The translations under genes and the position numbers were made by a program. A model generated the notes under the pieces. That model ran no database searches, was not told the DNA's origin, and was given only the letters and a program-made list of their open reading frames with translations. From CAJCIW01 sp963833965 (GTDB lineage: Bacteria; Chlamydiota; Chlamydiia; Chlamydiales; Rhabdochlamydiaceae): a stretch of DNA of 64,000 bases. Where the stretch lies: positions 124,001 to 188,000 of the forward strand of contig CAWHZZ010000002.1 of NCBI GenBank assembly GCA_963833965.1. The letters are read 5' to 3'. Below are positions 15,100 through 23,296 of this stretch, in pieces; positions within the stretch are counted from its first letter, which is position 1, and the number at the start of each line of letters is the position of its first letter.

Positions 15100-16362
15100 T
15101 TAAAATGGATTGAAACTATCAACAGCGTAACGGATATCGGTAGGAGGAGGTGCCAGGAGCTGATTCCTATACTGTTCGGCCATCTGATGGCCCGTTTGCC
15201 GATTGGGCTGTGCTGGGGCTGGTGCTGCGGCTGGTATTGGAGCAGGGGCAGGTGCTGGCACTGGAGCTGGTACTCCGGCTGGAGGTACTGCGGCAGGGGC
15301 TCCGGCTGGCACTGTAGCTGCGACTGGTGGTGCTGCGGCTGGTATTGGAGCAGGGGCAGGTGCTGGCACTGGAGCTGGTACTCCGGCTGGAGGTACTGCG
15401 GCAGGGGCTCCGGCTGGCACTGTAGCTGCGACTGGTGGTGCTGCGGCTGGTATTGGAGCAGGGGCAGGGGCAGGCGCCGGAGCAGGATTTACAGGTTCTC
15501 CGCTAAAGAAGTTTTTAATCTTTTTGCCGAGGCGTGTAAAAAAGCCCTCTTCCGGCGGAGGCGCAGATGGAGGCGTGTAGACAGGATTCTGGAGGGGAGC
15601 CTGTGGTTGCACGGGCCTTTGCTCGAAGGGGAATAATCGCGGAGTAGTTCCTTCGATCTGGTGCAGCGGATGGATTTTCACTAGATTGTTTTGGAACAAT
15701 TCCTGTGTTTTGAGAGCGAGGGGTCTAACGTCTGCATAGGTGGCGGGAAGCGAGGGGTCGTTGAAATTGATGGTCTCAATCGCTCGACTTGTCGTAGACC
15801 TGTATTGCATCGTCGCGCTGTCGACGTGAAAAGATAATTTTTCAACAGTGAATGTAGGATCGGCTTCTTTGGTTTTATCCCATAATGCGATTTGTTGCTC
15901 AGCGATCTTTTTCCAATCTTCTTCGGTTAAGCCGCTTTGACGGATTTGCGTGCCGTCATTAACGATGTGCGATATACGAATCTTTTTTCCTTCCCATTGG
16001 ATCATGTGATAAGACTTGATTGCCTTCTGGGCGACGCTGCTAACGTTTTCGACGCTTCGCGCCGTTAGGGAAAGGTCATTGTCATTTGACTCAGAAGGGT
16101 GAGCGTGTAAAGCGGAAGATGGTCTGAGTGTAGCTTCGACGTCGGCTCGAGTAGCGATCGGAGAACGCGACCGAGAGCTCGACCTGGAAAGGTTTAATTG
16201 GAAACGCGCCCGAGCGCTGAGCCCCTTTACGCGGTCCGCTACAGGGGGGGATTCTGTAGAAATTCGATTTCTGGGGTCTCTCGACCTTCTTCGTCCTCGA
16301 TGTTCGACGACGGGTGCCAAGTGCCTAGGACTTGGAGAAACAGATCTTGAATGTGTCGTCAT
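15100..16362 (-). CDS. Arg/Ser-rich, Pro/Ala-repeat protein, candidate effector
   Basis: A 420-residue protein of no recognised family. Residues 1-75 are rich in Arg, Ser and Pro (VEHRGRRRSRDPRNR; SRSSSRSRSP), resembling eukaryotic SR proteins and containing possible basic nuclear signals. Residues about 105-235 form a globular alpha/beta domain. Residues about 290-395 are Pro/Ala-rich with a 36-residue unit present 2.4 times (VPAPAPAPIPAAAPP). The C-terminus is polar. There is no signal peptide. Such composition is common in T3SS effectors that bind host proteins, and Pro-rich repeats can engage SH3, profilin or EVH1 modules. It stands alone, opposite the SNF2 gene. Confidence 0.75.
   Translation of the reverse strand: MTTHSRSVSPSPRHLAPVVEHRGRRRSRDPRNRISTESPPVADRVKGLSARARFQLNLSRSSSRSRSPIATRADVEATLRPSSALHAHPSESNDNDLSLTARSVENVSSVAQKAIKSYHMIQWEGKKIRISHIVNDGTQIRQSGLTEEDWKKIAEQQIALWDKTKEADPTFTVEKLSFHVDSATMQYRSTTSRAIETINFNDPSLPATYADVRPLALKTQELFQNNLVKIHPLHQIEGTTPRLFPFEQRPVQPQAPLQNPVYTPPSAPPPEEGFFTRLGKKIKNFFSGEPVNPAPAPAPAPAPIPAAAPPVAATVPAGAPAAVPPAGVPAPVPAPAPAPIPAAAPPVAATVPAGAPAAVPPAGVPAPVPAPAPAPIPAAAPAPAQPNRQTGHQMAEQYRNQLLAPPPTDIRYAVDSFNPF
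15221..15480. repeat. 108-bp tandem repeat, 2.4 copies
   Basis: Copy 1 is at 15221-15328, copy 2 at 15329-15436 and a partial third follows. The copies are essentially identical, so the array is young and likely to vary in number. The 108-bp period equals 36 codons and keeps the frame of the host gene. It is not a CRISPR array: there are no spacers. Confidence 0.88.
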
Positions 16363-16686
16363 AATTACCCTCTAATCTTAATTATAAGTTTACAATAAAC
16401 TATAATTATTTTCACTGTATTTATTTCTATTTATTCACGTGAGTTTATAAGTAAATTATTTAGTATTAATAGCTTGCAGGCTTAAGTGGAAAATAACATA
16501 AACTGTTGATTATAAGCCATATATGTACATTTCTGCTTTAAGGCCCAGGGTTTTCCTCTCCTGTATTAAAAATTCTTGCAACTCATCCCCAAAAAATGTA
16601 AAAGCATTTTGAACGCCTCTTTTGTAAGAGACAGACCAAAGAAGGCTGGAAAAAATAATTTTATAAAAAATGAGCAATCGCCACCT
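16363..16686. other. AT-rich divergent intergenic region
   Basis: These 324 bases lie between the divergent 15100-16362 and SNF2 genes. They hold AT-rich stretches with many TTTATAA/TTATAA motifs, presumably promoters for both, but I cannot assign one. The SNF2 frame is open back to 16576, but its codons look non-coding there. Confidence 0.4.
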
Positions 16687-19600
16687 ATGCTGAACTTTCG
16701 CAAACTCAAGCAAGATTTTTCCTCTTCGATCGTTAAAGAGGGGCGCGAACTTTACGATAAACAAAAGGTCGTTTCGGCCAAGTTGATCCATCTGGACGCC
16801 AAGTTGATGCGGGTCTCTGCCAAGGTGCTGGGCCAGTTCGACAATTGCTATGAGAGCGAGATAGAGATCGACAGGCAGGACTGCGAGACGATCGATTCTG
16901 ACTGTGATTGCCCTTATAACTACGATTGCCAGCATTTGGCCGCGGTACTCTTTTACCTCGAGGAAAATATCGATAAAATCCTGGTGGCTTATTCGAAGGA
17001 AAACGACCTGAAATCGAGCGGCAAAGGTGGGATCGACAAAGAGGAGCAGAAAAAGCTATTAGAAAAGATTAAGGAAGCGGAGTCGAAGGAAGTTCAGCGT
17101 CAGGAAGAACAATACCAGAGACAGGTACTCCAGGAATATGTCATTTCATCGCAGCTTCTCGCCGTGTCGCCTTTTTTCCGGGCCCAAGAAAAGCACGGGG
17201 TTGATCGTGCCGAGTTCGCTTTGATCTTCAATCCTCAGGAAAATGAGAATAAGGGGATTGTGGAGATTCAGCTGGCGCTCAGGTTGCCCTTTCGCTCCAA
17301 GCCGCTATATATTCCGCAAATCAAGTCGTTTTTAGAAGCGCTGCGCTATGAGGAGTCGATTTTTATCGGGGGCAAAAAGTATGGTTTTTCGATCAAATCT
17401 TTCGATCCCTCACAGCAGGAAATCGTCCAAATGGTGCGCGATCAGGCGCGGTTTTATGAAAATGCCACATCCGAGCGGGCGCTTAGGGTGGCCCAGCTCG
17501 ATTTGGAATCTTTCGGGATGATCTTAGCAAAAACATACGATATGGCGTCGCAGCACTGTAAGAAACAGGGATTCATAGGACAGCAGGAAGATGAATTTCC
17601 CGCTCTGCCGGGACTTTATGAGGGAACGATGGAAACCCCTTTGAGGTTTTCGCCGATTCACGCCTGTTTGCGTTTTTCATTGGAATACATTCGCCCTCCG
17701 ACGTCGAAGATTTTGGTCAATCCACAGGTTTTGATCGGCGAGGAGGCCATAACACTCGAGGAGGCGCGGTTTTTCGAGTGCGCCAAGCCGGGCATGCTTT
17801 ATAAGAATGCCTATTACCGTTTCCAGGACAATATTACTCGTGTCCACTTGCGCAATCTGCATCAGATACGGGATATGACGATTCCGGAGCCTTTGTTTGG
17901 CACATTCGTCGAAAACTCGCTGCCCCAGCTGGCCAGGTACGCGGAGGTCGCGCATCCGGAGGCGATCGACGATTTCGTGACGCTCCCGTTTGTCGGTAGC
18001 GTCGAGGCCGTCTGCGATATCTCTTATCTCGATGGAGAGCTGGACGCGAGCCTGCATTTCATTTACGACGGTCATAAAATCCCTTCGACGGCATCCAAAT
18101 TGACCTTTGACGATGTGAAATCGTTTGTCACCCAAGAGGGAATATTGGCGCGCAACCTGGTCGAAGAGCGGCAAATTTTAGAGGATCTTTTCCAAGATTT
18201 TATTTTTAATCCCGACACGAGTGTTTACGTTTCTAAGTCTGAGAAGAAGATCGTCGAATTCATGACGGATGTGATCCCTCGCAATCAATATCGCGTCGCG
18301 TTCAACTGTCCGCAGAATCTGCTCGATCAATTCATCTATGACCAGACGAAATTTGTATTGAAATTGAGCCACACTTCCCGGATCGATGCGTATGAGATCG
18401 AACTTATCGTCGACGGAGCTTTAAAAGGAGTGCGGCTCGATCAGTTGTGGGAGTGCATGAGCGCCAAGCGCTCTTTCATCGAGCTCGATACGCCCAAAGC
18501 CAAGGGGAAAAAGAGCGCTGAGGGCGGCAAGATGCCGAAGATCCTCGTGCTCGACTTAGACAGGTTGAACGGCGTGATTCAGCTGTTCGACGAGTTGGGC
18601 ATCGATGTGATGGAAAACCATAAAATGGAAAGGCCTCTATGGAGCCTTGCCAATATCGACGCTTCGCAATTTGAAGAACTGCCTGTGGAGTTCACGATGA
18701 CGGAGCAGCTAATCGAGATCCGCAAGCAGATGCTCGGCGAAAAATTATTGACTTTCTCGGAGGTGCCAAGCGACGTCAAAGCGGTCTTGAGAGGCTACCA
18801 GCAAGAAGGGGTCCGCTGGCTCGAGCGGCTGCGACTCATGTTCTTGAATGGGATTTTGGCCGACGACATGGGCCTTGGCAAAACCCTGCAAGCGATCGTC
18901 GCGCTGACACAGCACATGAAGAAAAAGCCTAGCAACGCGCTGATCGTCTGCCCCACGTCGCTGCTTTATAACTGGAAAGAGGAGTTTGCGAAGTTCAATC
19001 CAAAATTCAAAGTGACCGTCGTCGATGGGATTCCTTCGAATCGCAAGAAACTGATCGAGCAAATGGAAAATTACGATGTGATGATCACGTCCTACACTCT
19101 GCTGCAAAAAGACATCGAGTCCTATAAGGCGACCAATTTCACCTATGTCATTCTCGACGAAGCTCAGCACATCAAAAACCGCGGGACGCGCAATGCAAAA
19201 TCGGTCAAAATGGTCCACGCGGAACATCGCCTGATCCTCTCTGGCACGCCTATCGAAAATTCCCTCGACGAGCTATGGAGTTTATTCGATTTCTTGATGC
19301 CGGGGTTTTTGGGCAGCTACGACAGATTTGTGGAAAAATATATCCGCATTTCTGGAAAGGACCAGACAAAAAATCTCGAGTACTTACGCAAAAAAGTCTC
19401 CCCCTTTATCTTGCGCAGGATGAAGGCGGATGTACTCGACGATCTCCCTCCCGTCTCGGAAATCGTCTACCACTGTCAGCTCACCGACGTTCAGCAAGAG
19501 CTCTACCGCTCCTACGCAGAATCAGCGCGAGATGAGCTCGTCAAGCTCGTTCAGCGCGACGGGTTCGACCGCGTGCAGATCCACGTGCTCGCGACGCTGA

Positions 19601-20175
19601 CGCGCTTAAAGCAGATCTGCTGCCATCCCGCGATCTTTGCCAAAGAAAAAGCGGAGTCCGGCGATTCCGCGAAATATGAACTACTCGTCGAGCTACTGCA
19701 GACACTAATTGAAGGAAAACACAAGACTGTGATCTTCTCGCAGTACACGCGCATGCTCCAAATCATGCGGGAAGATTTCGAGACGAGGGGTATCCGCTTT
19801 GCTTATTTGGACGGCTCGAGCAAAAACCGCCTTGAGGTCGTCAAGCAGTTCAATGAAGACCTTGAAATCCCGGTTTTCTTGGTCTCGCTGAAGGCGGGGG
19901 GGACGGGCCTCAATCTCGTCGGGGCGGACACCGTCATTCATTACGACATGTGGTGGAACCCGGCCGTCGAGTCGCAGGCGACCGACCGCGTGCACCGGTT
20001 GGGGCAGAAAAATTCGGTCTCTTCCTACAAGTTGATCACCTTGAATACGATCGAAGAGAAGATCGCCGAGATGCAGAAGAAGAAAAAAGGATTGGTCAAG
20101 AAAGTCGTAAGCTGCGATGATGAGGCAATTGCTAAACTCACGTGGGAAGACGTTCTCGAACTTCTCAAAACTTAA
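16687..20175 (+). CDS. SWI2/SNF2 family helicase with SWIM zinc finger
   Basis: About 1162 residues from ATG 16687 (MLNFRKLKQDF); the frame is open to 16576 but the extra 37 codons look non-coding. The N-terminal SWIM finger (CDCPYNYDCQHL) lies near residue 75, then a bacterial SNF2-associated region, then the ATPase core from about 700: motif I DDMGLGKTLQ, motif II DEAQHIKN, SGTPIENSLDELW, and motif VI DRVHRLGQKN. It is a DNA-dependent ATPase that translocates on duplex DNA and remodels bound proteins such as RNA polymerase. The gene precedes mreB by 4 bases, as CT708 precedes CT709, and the length matches that protein as I recall it. Confidence 0.93.
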   Translation: MLNFRKLKQDFSSSIVKEGRELYDKQKVVSAKLIHLDAKLMRVSAKVLGQFDNCYESEIEIDRQDCETIDSDCDCPYNYDCQHLAAVLFYLEENIDKILVAYSKENDLKSSGKGGIDKEEQKKLLEKIKEAESKEVQRQEEQYQRQVLQEYVISSQLLAVSPFFRAQEKHGVDRAEFALIFNPQENENKGIVEIQLALRLPFRSKPLYIPQIKSFLEALRYEESIFIGGKKYGFSIKSFDPSQQEIVQMVRDQARFYENATSERALRVAQLDLESFGMILAKTYDMASQHCKKQGFIGQQEDEFPALPGLYEGTMETPLRFSPIHACLRFSLEYIRPPTSKILVNPQVLIGEEAITLEEARFFECAKPGMLYKNAYYRFQDNITRVHLRNLHQIRDMTIPEPLFGTFVENSLPQLARYAEVAHPEAIDDFVTLPFVGSVEAVCDISYLDGELDASLHFIYDGHKIPSTASKLTFDDVKSFVTQEGILARNLVEERQILEDLFQDFIFNPDTSVYVSKSEKKIVEFMTDVIPRNQYRVAFNCPQNLLDQFIYDQTKFVLKLSHTSRIDAYEIELIVDGALKGVRLDQLWECMSAKRSFIELDTPKAKGKKSAEGGKMPKILVLDLDRLNGVIQLFDELGIDVMENHKMERPLWSLANIDASQFEELPVEFTMTEQLIEIRKQMLGEKLLTFSEVPSDVKAVLRGYQQEGVRWLERLRLMFLNGILADDMGLGKTLQAIVALTQHMKKKPSNALIVCPTSLLYNWKEEFAKFNPKFKVTVVDGIPSNRKKLIEQMENYDVMITSYTLLQKDIESYKATNFTYVILDEAQHIKNRGTRNAKSVKMVHAEHRLILSGTPIENSLDELWSLFDFLMPGFLGSYDRFVEKYIRISGKDQTKNLEYLRKKVSPFILRRMKADVLDDLPPVSEIVYHCQLTDVQQELYRSYAESARDELVKLVQRDGFDRVQIHVLATLTRLKQICCHPAIFAKEKAESGDSAKYELLVELLQTLIEGKHKTVIFSQYTRMLQIMREDFETRGIRFAYLDGSSKNRLEVVKQFNEDLEIPVFLVSLKAGGTGLNLVGADTVIHYDMWWNPAVESQATDRVHRLGQKNSVSSYKLITLNTIEEKIAEMQKKKKGLVKKVVSCDDEAIAKLTWEDVLELLKT

Positions 20176-20179
20176 GATT

Positions 20180-21283
20180 ATGGCTGTAGGACAAGGACAA
20201 CAATTTAGTTTAAAGCAGATCTTCAACAAGCTTGGCCGTGGGATCTTTAACAAGTTTGGACAGGTCTCAGGAATTTTCTCGAATGATATCGGGATCGACC
20301 TAGGAACTGCCAACACGCTTGTCTATGTGCGCGGCAAGGGAATTGTTTTGGCCGAACCCTCCGTTGTCGCGGTCGATTCCTCGACGAATGAAGTGCTCGC
20401 CGTCGGCCACAAGGCCAAAGCGATGCTCGGCAAAACTCCGCGAAGGATTCACGCTGTCCGTCCGATGAAAGACGGTGTGATCGCCGACTTCGAGATCGCA
20501 GAAGGGATGATCCGCGCCTTGTTGAAACGCGTCACTCCCGCCCGCAGTTTGTTCCGCCCAAAAATTTTAATCGCTGTCCCTTCCGGCATCACGGGCGTCG
20601 AAAAGCGCGCCGTAGAAGATTCCGCTCTCCGAGCTGGCGCCCAAGAAGTCATCTTAATCGAAGAGCCAATGGCGGCCGCGATCGGCGTCGACCTGCCGGT
20701 GCATGAGCCTTTTGCCAACATGATCATCGATATCGGCGGCGGTACCACAGAGATCGCGATCATCTCATTGGGCGGCATCGTCGAATCGCGCTCGCTCAGG
20801 ATCGCTGGCGACGAATTTGACGAGTGCATCGTCAATTACATGCGCCGCACGTACAACCTGATGATCGGCCCGAGGACCGCAGAAGAAATTAAAATGACGA
20901 TCGGCTCGGCTTATCCTCTCGGAGAGCATGAGCTTGAAATGGAAGTGCGCGGTCGAGATCAAGTCGCCGGTCTTCCGATCACCAAGCGGATCAATTCCGT
21001 CGAGATCCGCGAATGCCTCTTCGAGCCGATCCAGCAAATCGTCGAAAGCGTGAAGCTCATCCTTGAAAAATGCCCTCCGGAACTCGCTGCCGACCTCGTG
21101 GAGCGCGGCATGGTGCTCGCCGGCGGAGGAGCGTTGATCAAGGGTCTCGACAAAGCCTTGATCAAAGAAACCGGCCTTCCCGTCATCGTCGCGTCCAATC
21201 CGCTTCTCGCCGTTTGCCTCGGGACGGGAAAAGCGCTTGAATATCTCGATAAGTTTAAAAAGCGCAAAGCGCTCGTTCTATGA
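20180..21283 (+). CDS. mreB: Rod-shape determining protein MreB
   Basis: A 367-residue bacterial actin. After a chlamydia-style N-terminal extension (about 35 residues, amphipathic and likely membrane-binding) comes the phosphate-1 motif DIGIDLGTANTLVYV, then IIDIGGGTTEIAI (phosphate 2) and the adenosine motif GGGALIKGLDKAL. In Chlamydiae MreB directs septal peptidoglycan synthesis in the absence of FtsZ. The start at 20180 lies 4 bases after the SNF2 stop; an earlier in-frame ATG at 20117 sits inside the SNF2 gene. Its stop overlaps the pckA start (ATGA). Confidence 0.96.
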   Translation: MAVGQGQQFSLKQIFNKLGRGIFNKFGQVSGIFSNDIGIDLGTANTLVYVRGKGIVLAEPSVVAVDSSTNEVLAVGHKAKAMLGKTPRRIHAVRPMKDGVIADFEIAEGMIRALLKRVTPARSLFRPKILIAVPSGITGVEKRAVEDSALRAGAQEVILIEEPMAAAIGVDLPVHEPFANMIIDIGGGTTEIAIISLGGIVESRSLRIAGDEFDECIVNYMRRTYNLMIGPRTAEEIKMTIGSAYPLGEHELEMEVRGRDQVAGLPITKRINSVEIRECLFEPIQQIVESVKLILEKCPPELAADLVERGMVLAGGGALIKGLDKALIKETGLPVIVASNPLLAVCLGTGKALEYLDKFKKRKALVL

Positions 21284-23076
21284 ATTTGCCCCTAAGAGAG
21301 TGGACCCGCAATGAAAAACTCATTGCCTGGATCGAAGAGGCGATTCAACTTTGCAAGCCAGACAGTGTCCATCTTTGCGACGGCTCCCAAGAAGAATACG
21401 ATCAACTGGCGCGCAAGCTCGTCGACAAAGGCATTTTCGTTCCCCTCAATCCCCAAAAACGCCCCAACTCTTTTTGGTGTCATTCTTCTCCCGCCGACGT
21501 CGCGCGTGTGGAAGAGGCGACCTTCATCTGCTCCGAGTCCAAAGACGACGCCGGCCCGACGAACAACTGGCGCGATCCGAAAGAAATGCTGGCGCTTTTG
21601 AAAAGTCGTTTCAACGGCTGCATGCAAGGACGGACGATGTACGTCATACCTTACAGCATGGGGCCGATTGGTTCTCCCTTAAGTCATATCGGCGTGCAGA
21701 TCACCGATTCCGCCTATGTCGTCTGCAACATGAGGATCATGACGCGGATGGGCAAAGAAGTGATCAAAACATTGGGCGATGATTTTTTCGTGCCGTGCAT
21801 GCATTCCGTTGGCGTTCCTTTGCAGCCCGGTCAAAAAGATATGCCCTGGCCCTGCCGCGCCGATGAAAAATACATCGTGCATTTTCCTGAAGGCAGAAGC
21901 ATCTGGTCTTTTGGCAGCGGCTATGGCGGCAACGCCCTTCTTGCCAAAAAGTGCTTTGCGCTGCGCATCGCTTCCGTGATGGGCCGCGATCAAGGCTGGA
22001 TGGCCGAGCACATGCTGATCATGGGGCTGACCAATCCTGAAGGCAAAAAAAAGTATTTCGCCGCAGCTTTTCCCAGCGCCTGCGGCAAGACCAACCTCGC
22101 CATGCTGACTCCGACACTTCCCGGGTGGAAAGTCGAATGCGTCGGCGACGACATCGCGTGGATGCGTTTTGGTTCCGACGGAAGACTCTATGCGATCAAT
22201 CCCGAAGCGGGTTTTTTCGGCGTTGCGCCGGGCACTTCGATGCAGTCCAATCCCAATGCGATGAAAACCATTGAGCAGAGCAGCATCTTTACCAACGTCG
22301 CTCTGACCGATGACAAAGACGTCTGGTGGGAGGGGATGACGCCCGAGCTTCCTAAACATTTGACCGACTGGCTGGGAGAATCTTGGACGCCTGCCTCTGG
22401 AAAAAAAGCGGCGCATCCCAATGGACGCTTCACGACGCCGGCCTCTCAATGCCCCGTGATCGATCCCGATTGGGAAAGTCCCAAAGGAGTTCCCATTTCC
22501 GGGATCATTTTCGGCGGAAGGAGGTCATCCGTTGTCCCTCTTGTTTACGAAGCGTTATCTTGGCCCCACGGCGTCTTCATCGGCGCCTCCGTCTCCTCCG
22601 AAATGACCGCAGCAGCAAAAGGCGAAGTGGGGAAATTGCGACACGATCCGTTTGCTATGCTCCCTTTTTGCGGCTACAACATGGGCGATTATTTCGGCCA
22701 TTGGCTGCAGATGGGTAAGGACGGAAAAAAACTCCCTCGCATTTTCCACGTGAATTGGTTCTTAAAAGATGGCAGCGGAAAATTCCTTTGGCCGGGCTAC
22801 GGTGAAAATTCTAGAGTTTTAAAATGGATGTTCGAGAGGGCCGATGAAAAAGCTTCCGCCCAGATCAGCCCCATCGGATATTTGCCTACAGTGGAGAGTT
22901 TGGATGTGTCAGGTTTAAACATTTCAAAAGATGCCCTCAAGCAGCTTTTCCAAATCGACAAGGAAGCCTGGAGAAAAGAAGCGGATGCCCTCGAAACTTA
23001 TTTCCAAATTTTCGGCAATAAGTTTCCCGAAGCCCTCCACGAAGAACTGTCCGCCCTAAAACAAAGACTGCTCTAA
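21280..23076 (+). CDS. pckA: Phosphoenolpyruvate carboxykinase (GTP)
   Basis: A 598-residue GTP-dependent PEPCK (oxaloacetate + GTP = PEP + GDP + CO2), linking the TCA cycle to gluconeogenesis. Signature elements are the P-loop FPSACGKTNLAML with the hyper-reactive cysteine (near 270), the metal/substrate region around YGGNALLAKKC, and HVNWFLKDGSGKFLWPGYG near 490. Length is typical. The ATGA overlap with mreB indicates cotranscription and coupling, matching the CT709-CT710 arrangement. Confidence 0.97.
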   Translation: MNLPLREWTRNEKLIAWIEEAIQLCKPDSVHLCDGSQEEYDQLARKLVDKGIFVPLNPQKRPNSFWCHSSPADVARVEEATFICSESKDDAGPTNNWRDPKEMLALLKSRFNGCMQGRTMYVIPYSMGPIGSPLSHIGVQITDSAYVVCNMRIMTRMGKEVIKTLGDDFFVPCMHSVGVPLQPGQKDMPWPCRADEKYIVHFPEGRSIWSFGSGYGGNALLAKKCFALRIASVMGRDQGWMAEHMLIMGLTNPEGKKKYFAAAFPSACGKTNLAMLTPTLPGWKVECVGDDIAWMRFGSDGRLYAINPEAGFFGVAPGTSMQSNPNAMKTIEQSSIFTNVALTDDKDVWWEGMTPELPKHLTDWLGESWTPASGKKAAHPNGRFTTPASQCPVIDPDWESPKGVPISGIIFGGRRSSVVPLVYEALSWPHGVFIGASVSSEMTAAAKGEVGKLRHDPFAMLPFCGYNMGDYFGHWLQMGKDGKKLPRIFHVNWFLKDGSGKFLWPGYGENSRVLKWMFERADEKASAQISPIGYLPTVESLDVSGLNISKDALKQLFQIDKEAWRKEADALETYFQIFGNKFPEALHEELSALKQRLL

Positions 23077-23088
23077 ATGCGCCTCGTT

Positions 23089-23156
23089 AAAAATTCCCCA
23101 TCCTGATCATCCTGTTATATTTTTTGGAAAGTCCAACCTTTGAAGTTTCTTGGGTA
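23089..23156. repeat. Dispersed repeat R1, copy 1
   Basis: About 68 bases (AAAAATTCCCCATCCTGATC ... AAAGTCCAACCTTTGAAGTTTC) that recur in inverted orientation at 35498-35575 with a few substitutions and a roughly 10-base deletion here. It lies between pckA and the autotransporter gene and may include the pckA transcript end. Confidence 0.8.
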
Positions 23157-23296
23157 TGTTGACACCGAAAGAGTGATGCATATTTTTGTCAAAAAGACAA
23201 AAGTTTGTGGGAAGACAGTAAACGGCAGTGACGTTTCTTCTCGACGCAAAATAATCTTTGATCCAAATCTCAGGTGCATTGTAACTTATGTGATCT

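Noticed and set aside
15203..15580. Gly/Ala-rich frame on the plus strand and apparent repeat array resembling a CRISPR
   Set aside because: It is the complement of the Pro/Ala repeat gene; units are contiguous without spacers.
16576..16686. Upstream extension of the SNF2 helicase to ATG 16576
   Set aside because: The extra 37 codons look non-coding and the known-style N-terminus begins at MLNFRKLK.
20117..20179. Upstream start for MreB at 20117
   Set aside because: It lies inside the SNF2 gene; ATG 20180 gives the usual chlamydial MreB length.
21679..22449. 256-codon frame antisense to pckA
   Set aside because: PEPCK covers the region with all its motifs; the frame lacks a ribosome binding site and resembles no family.
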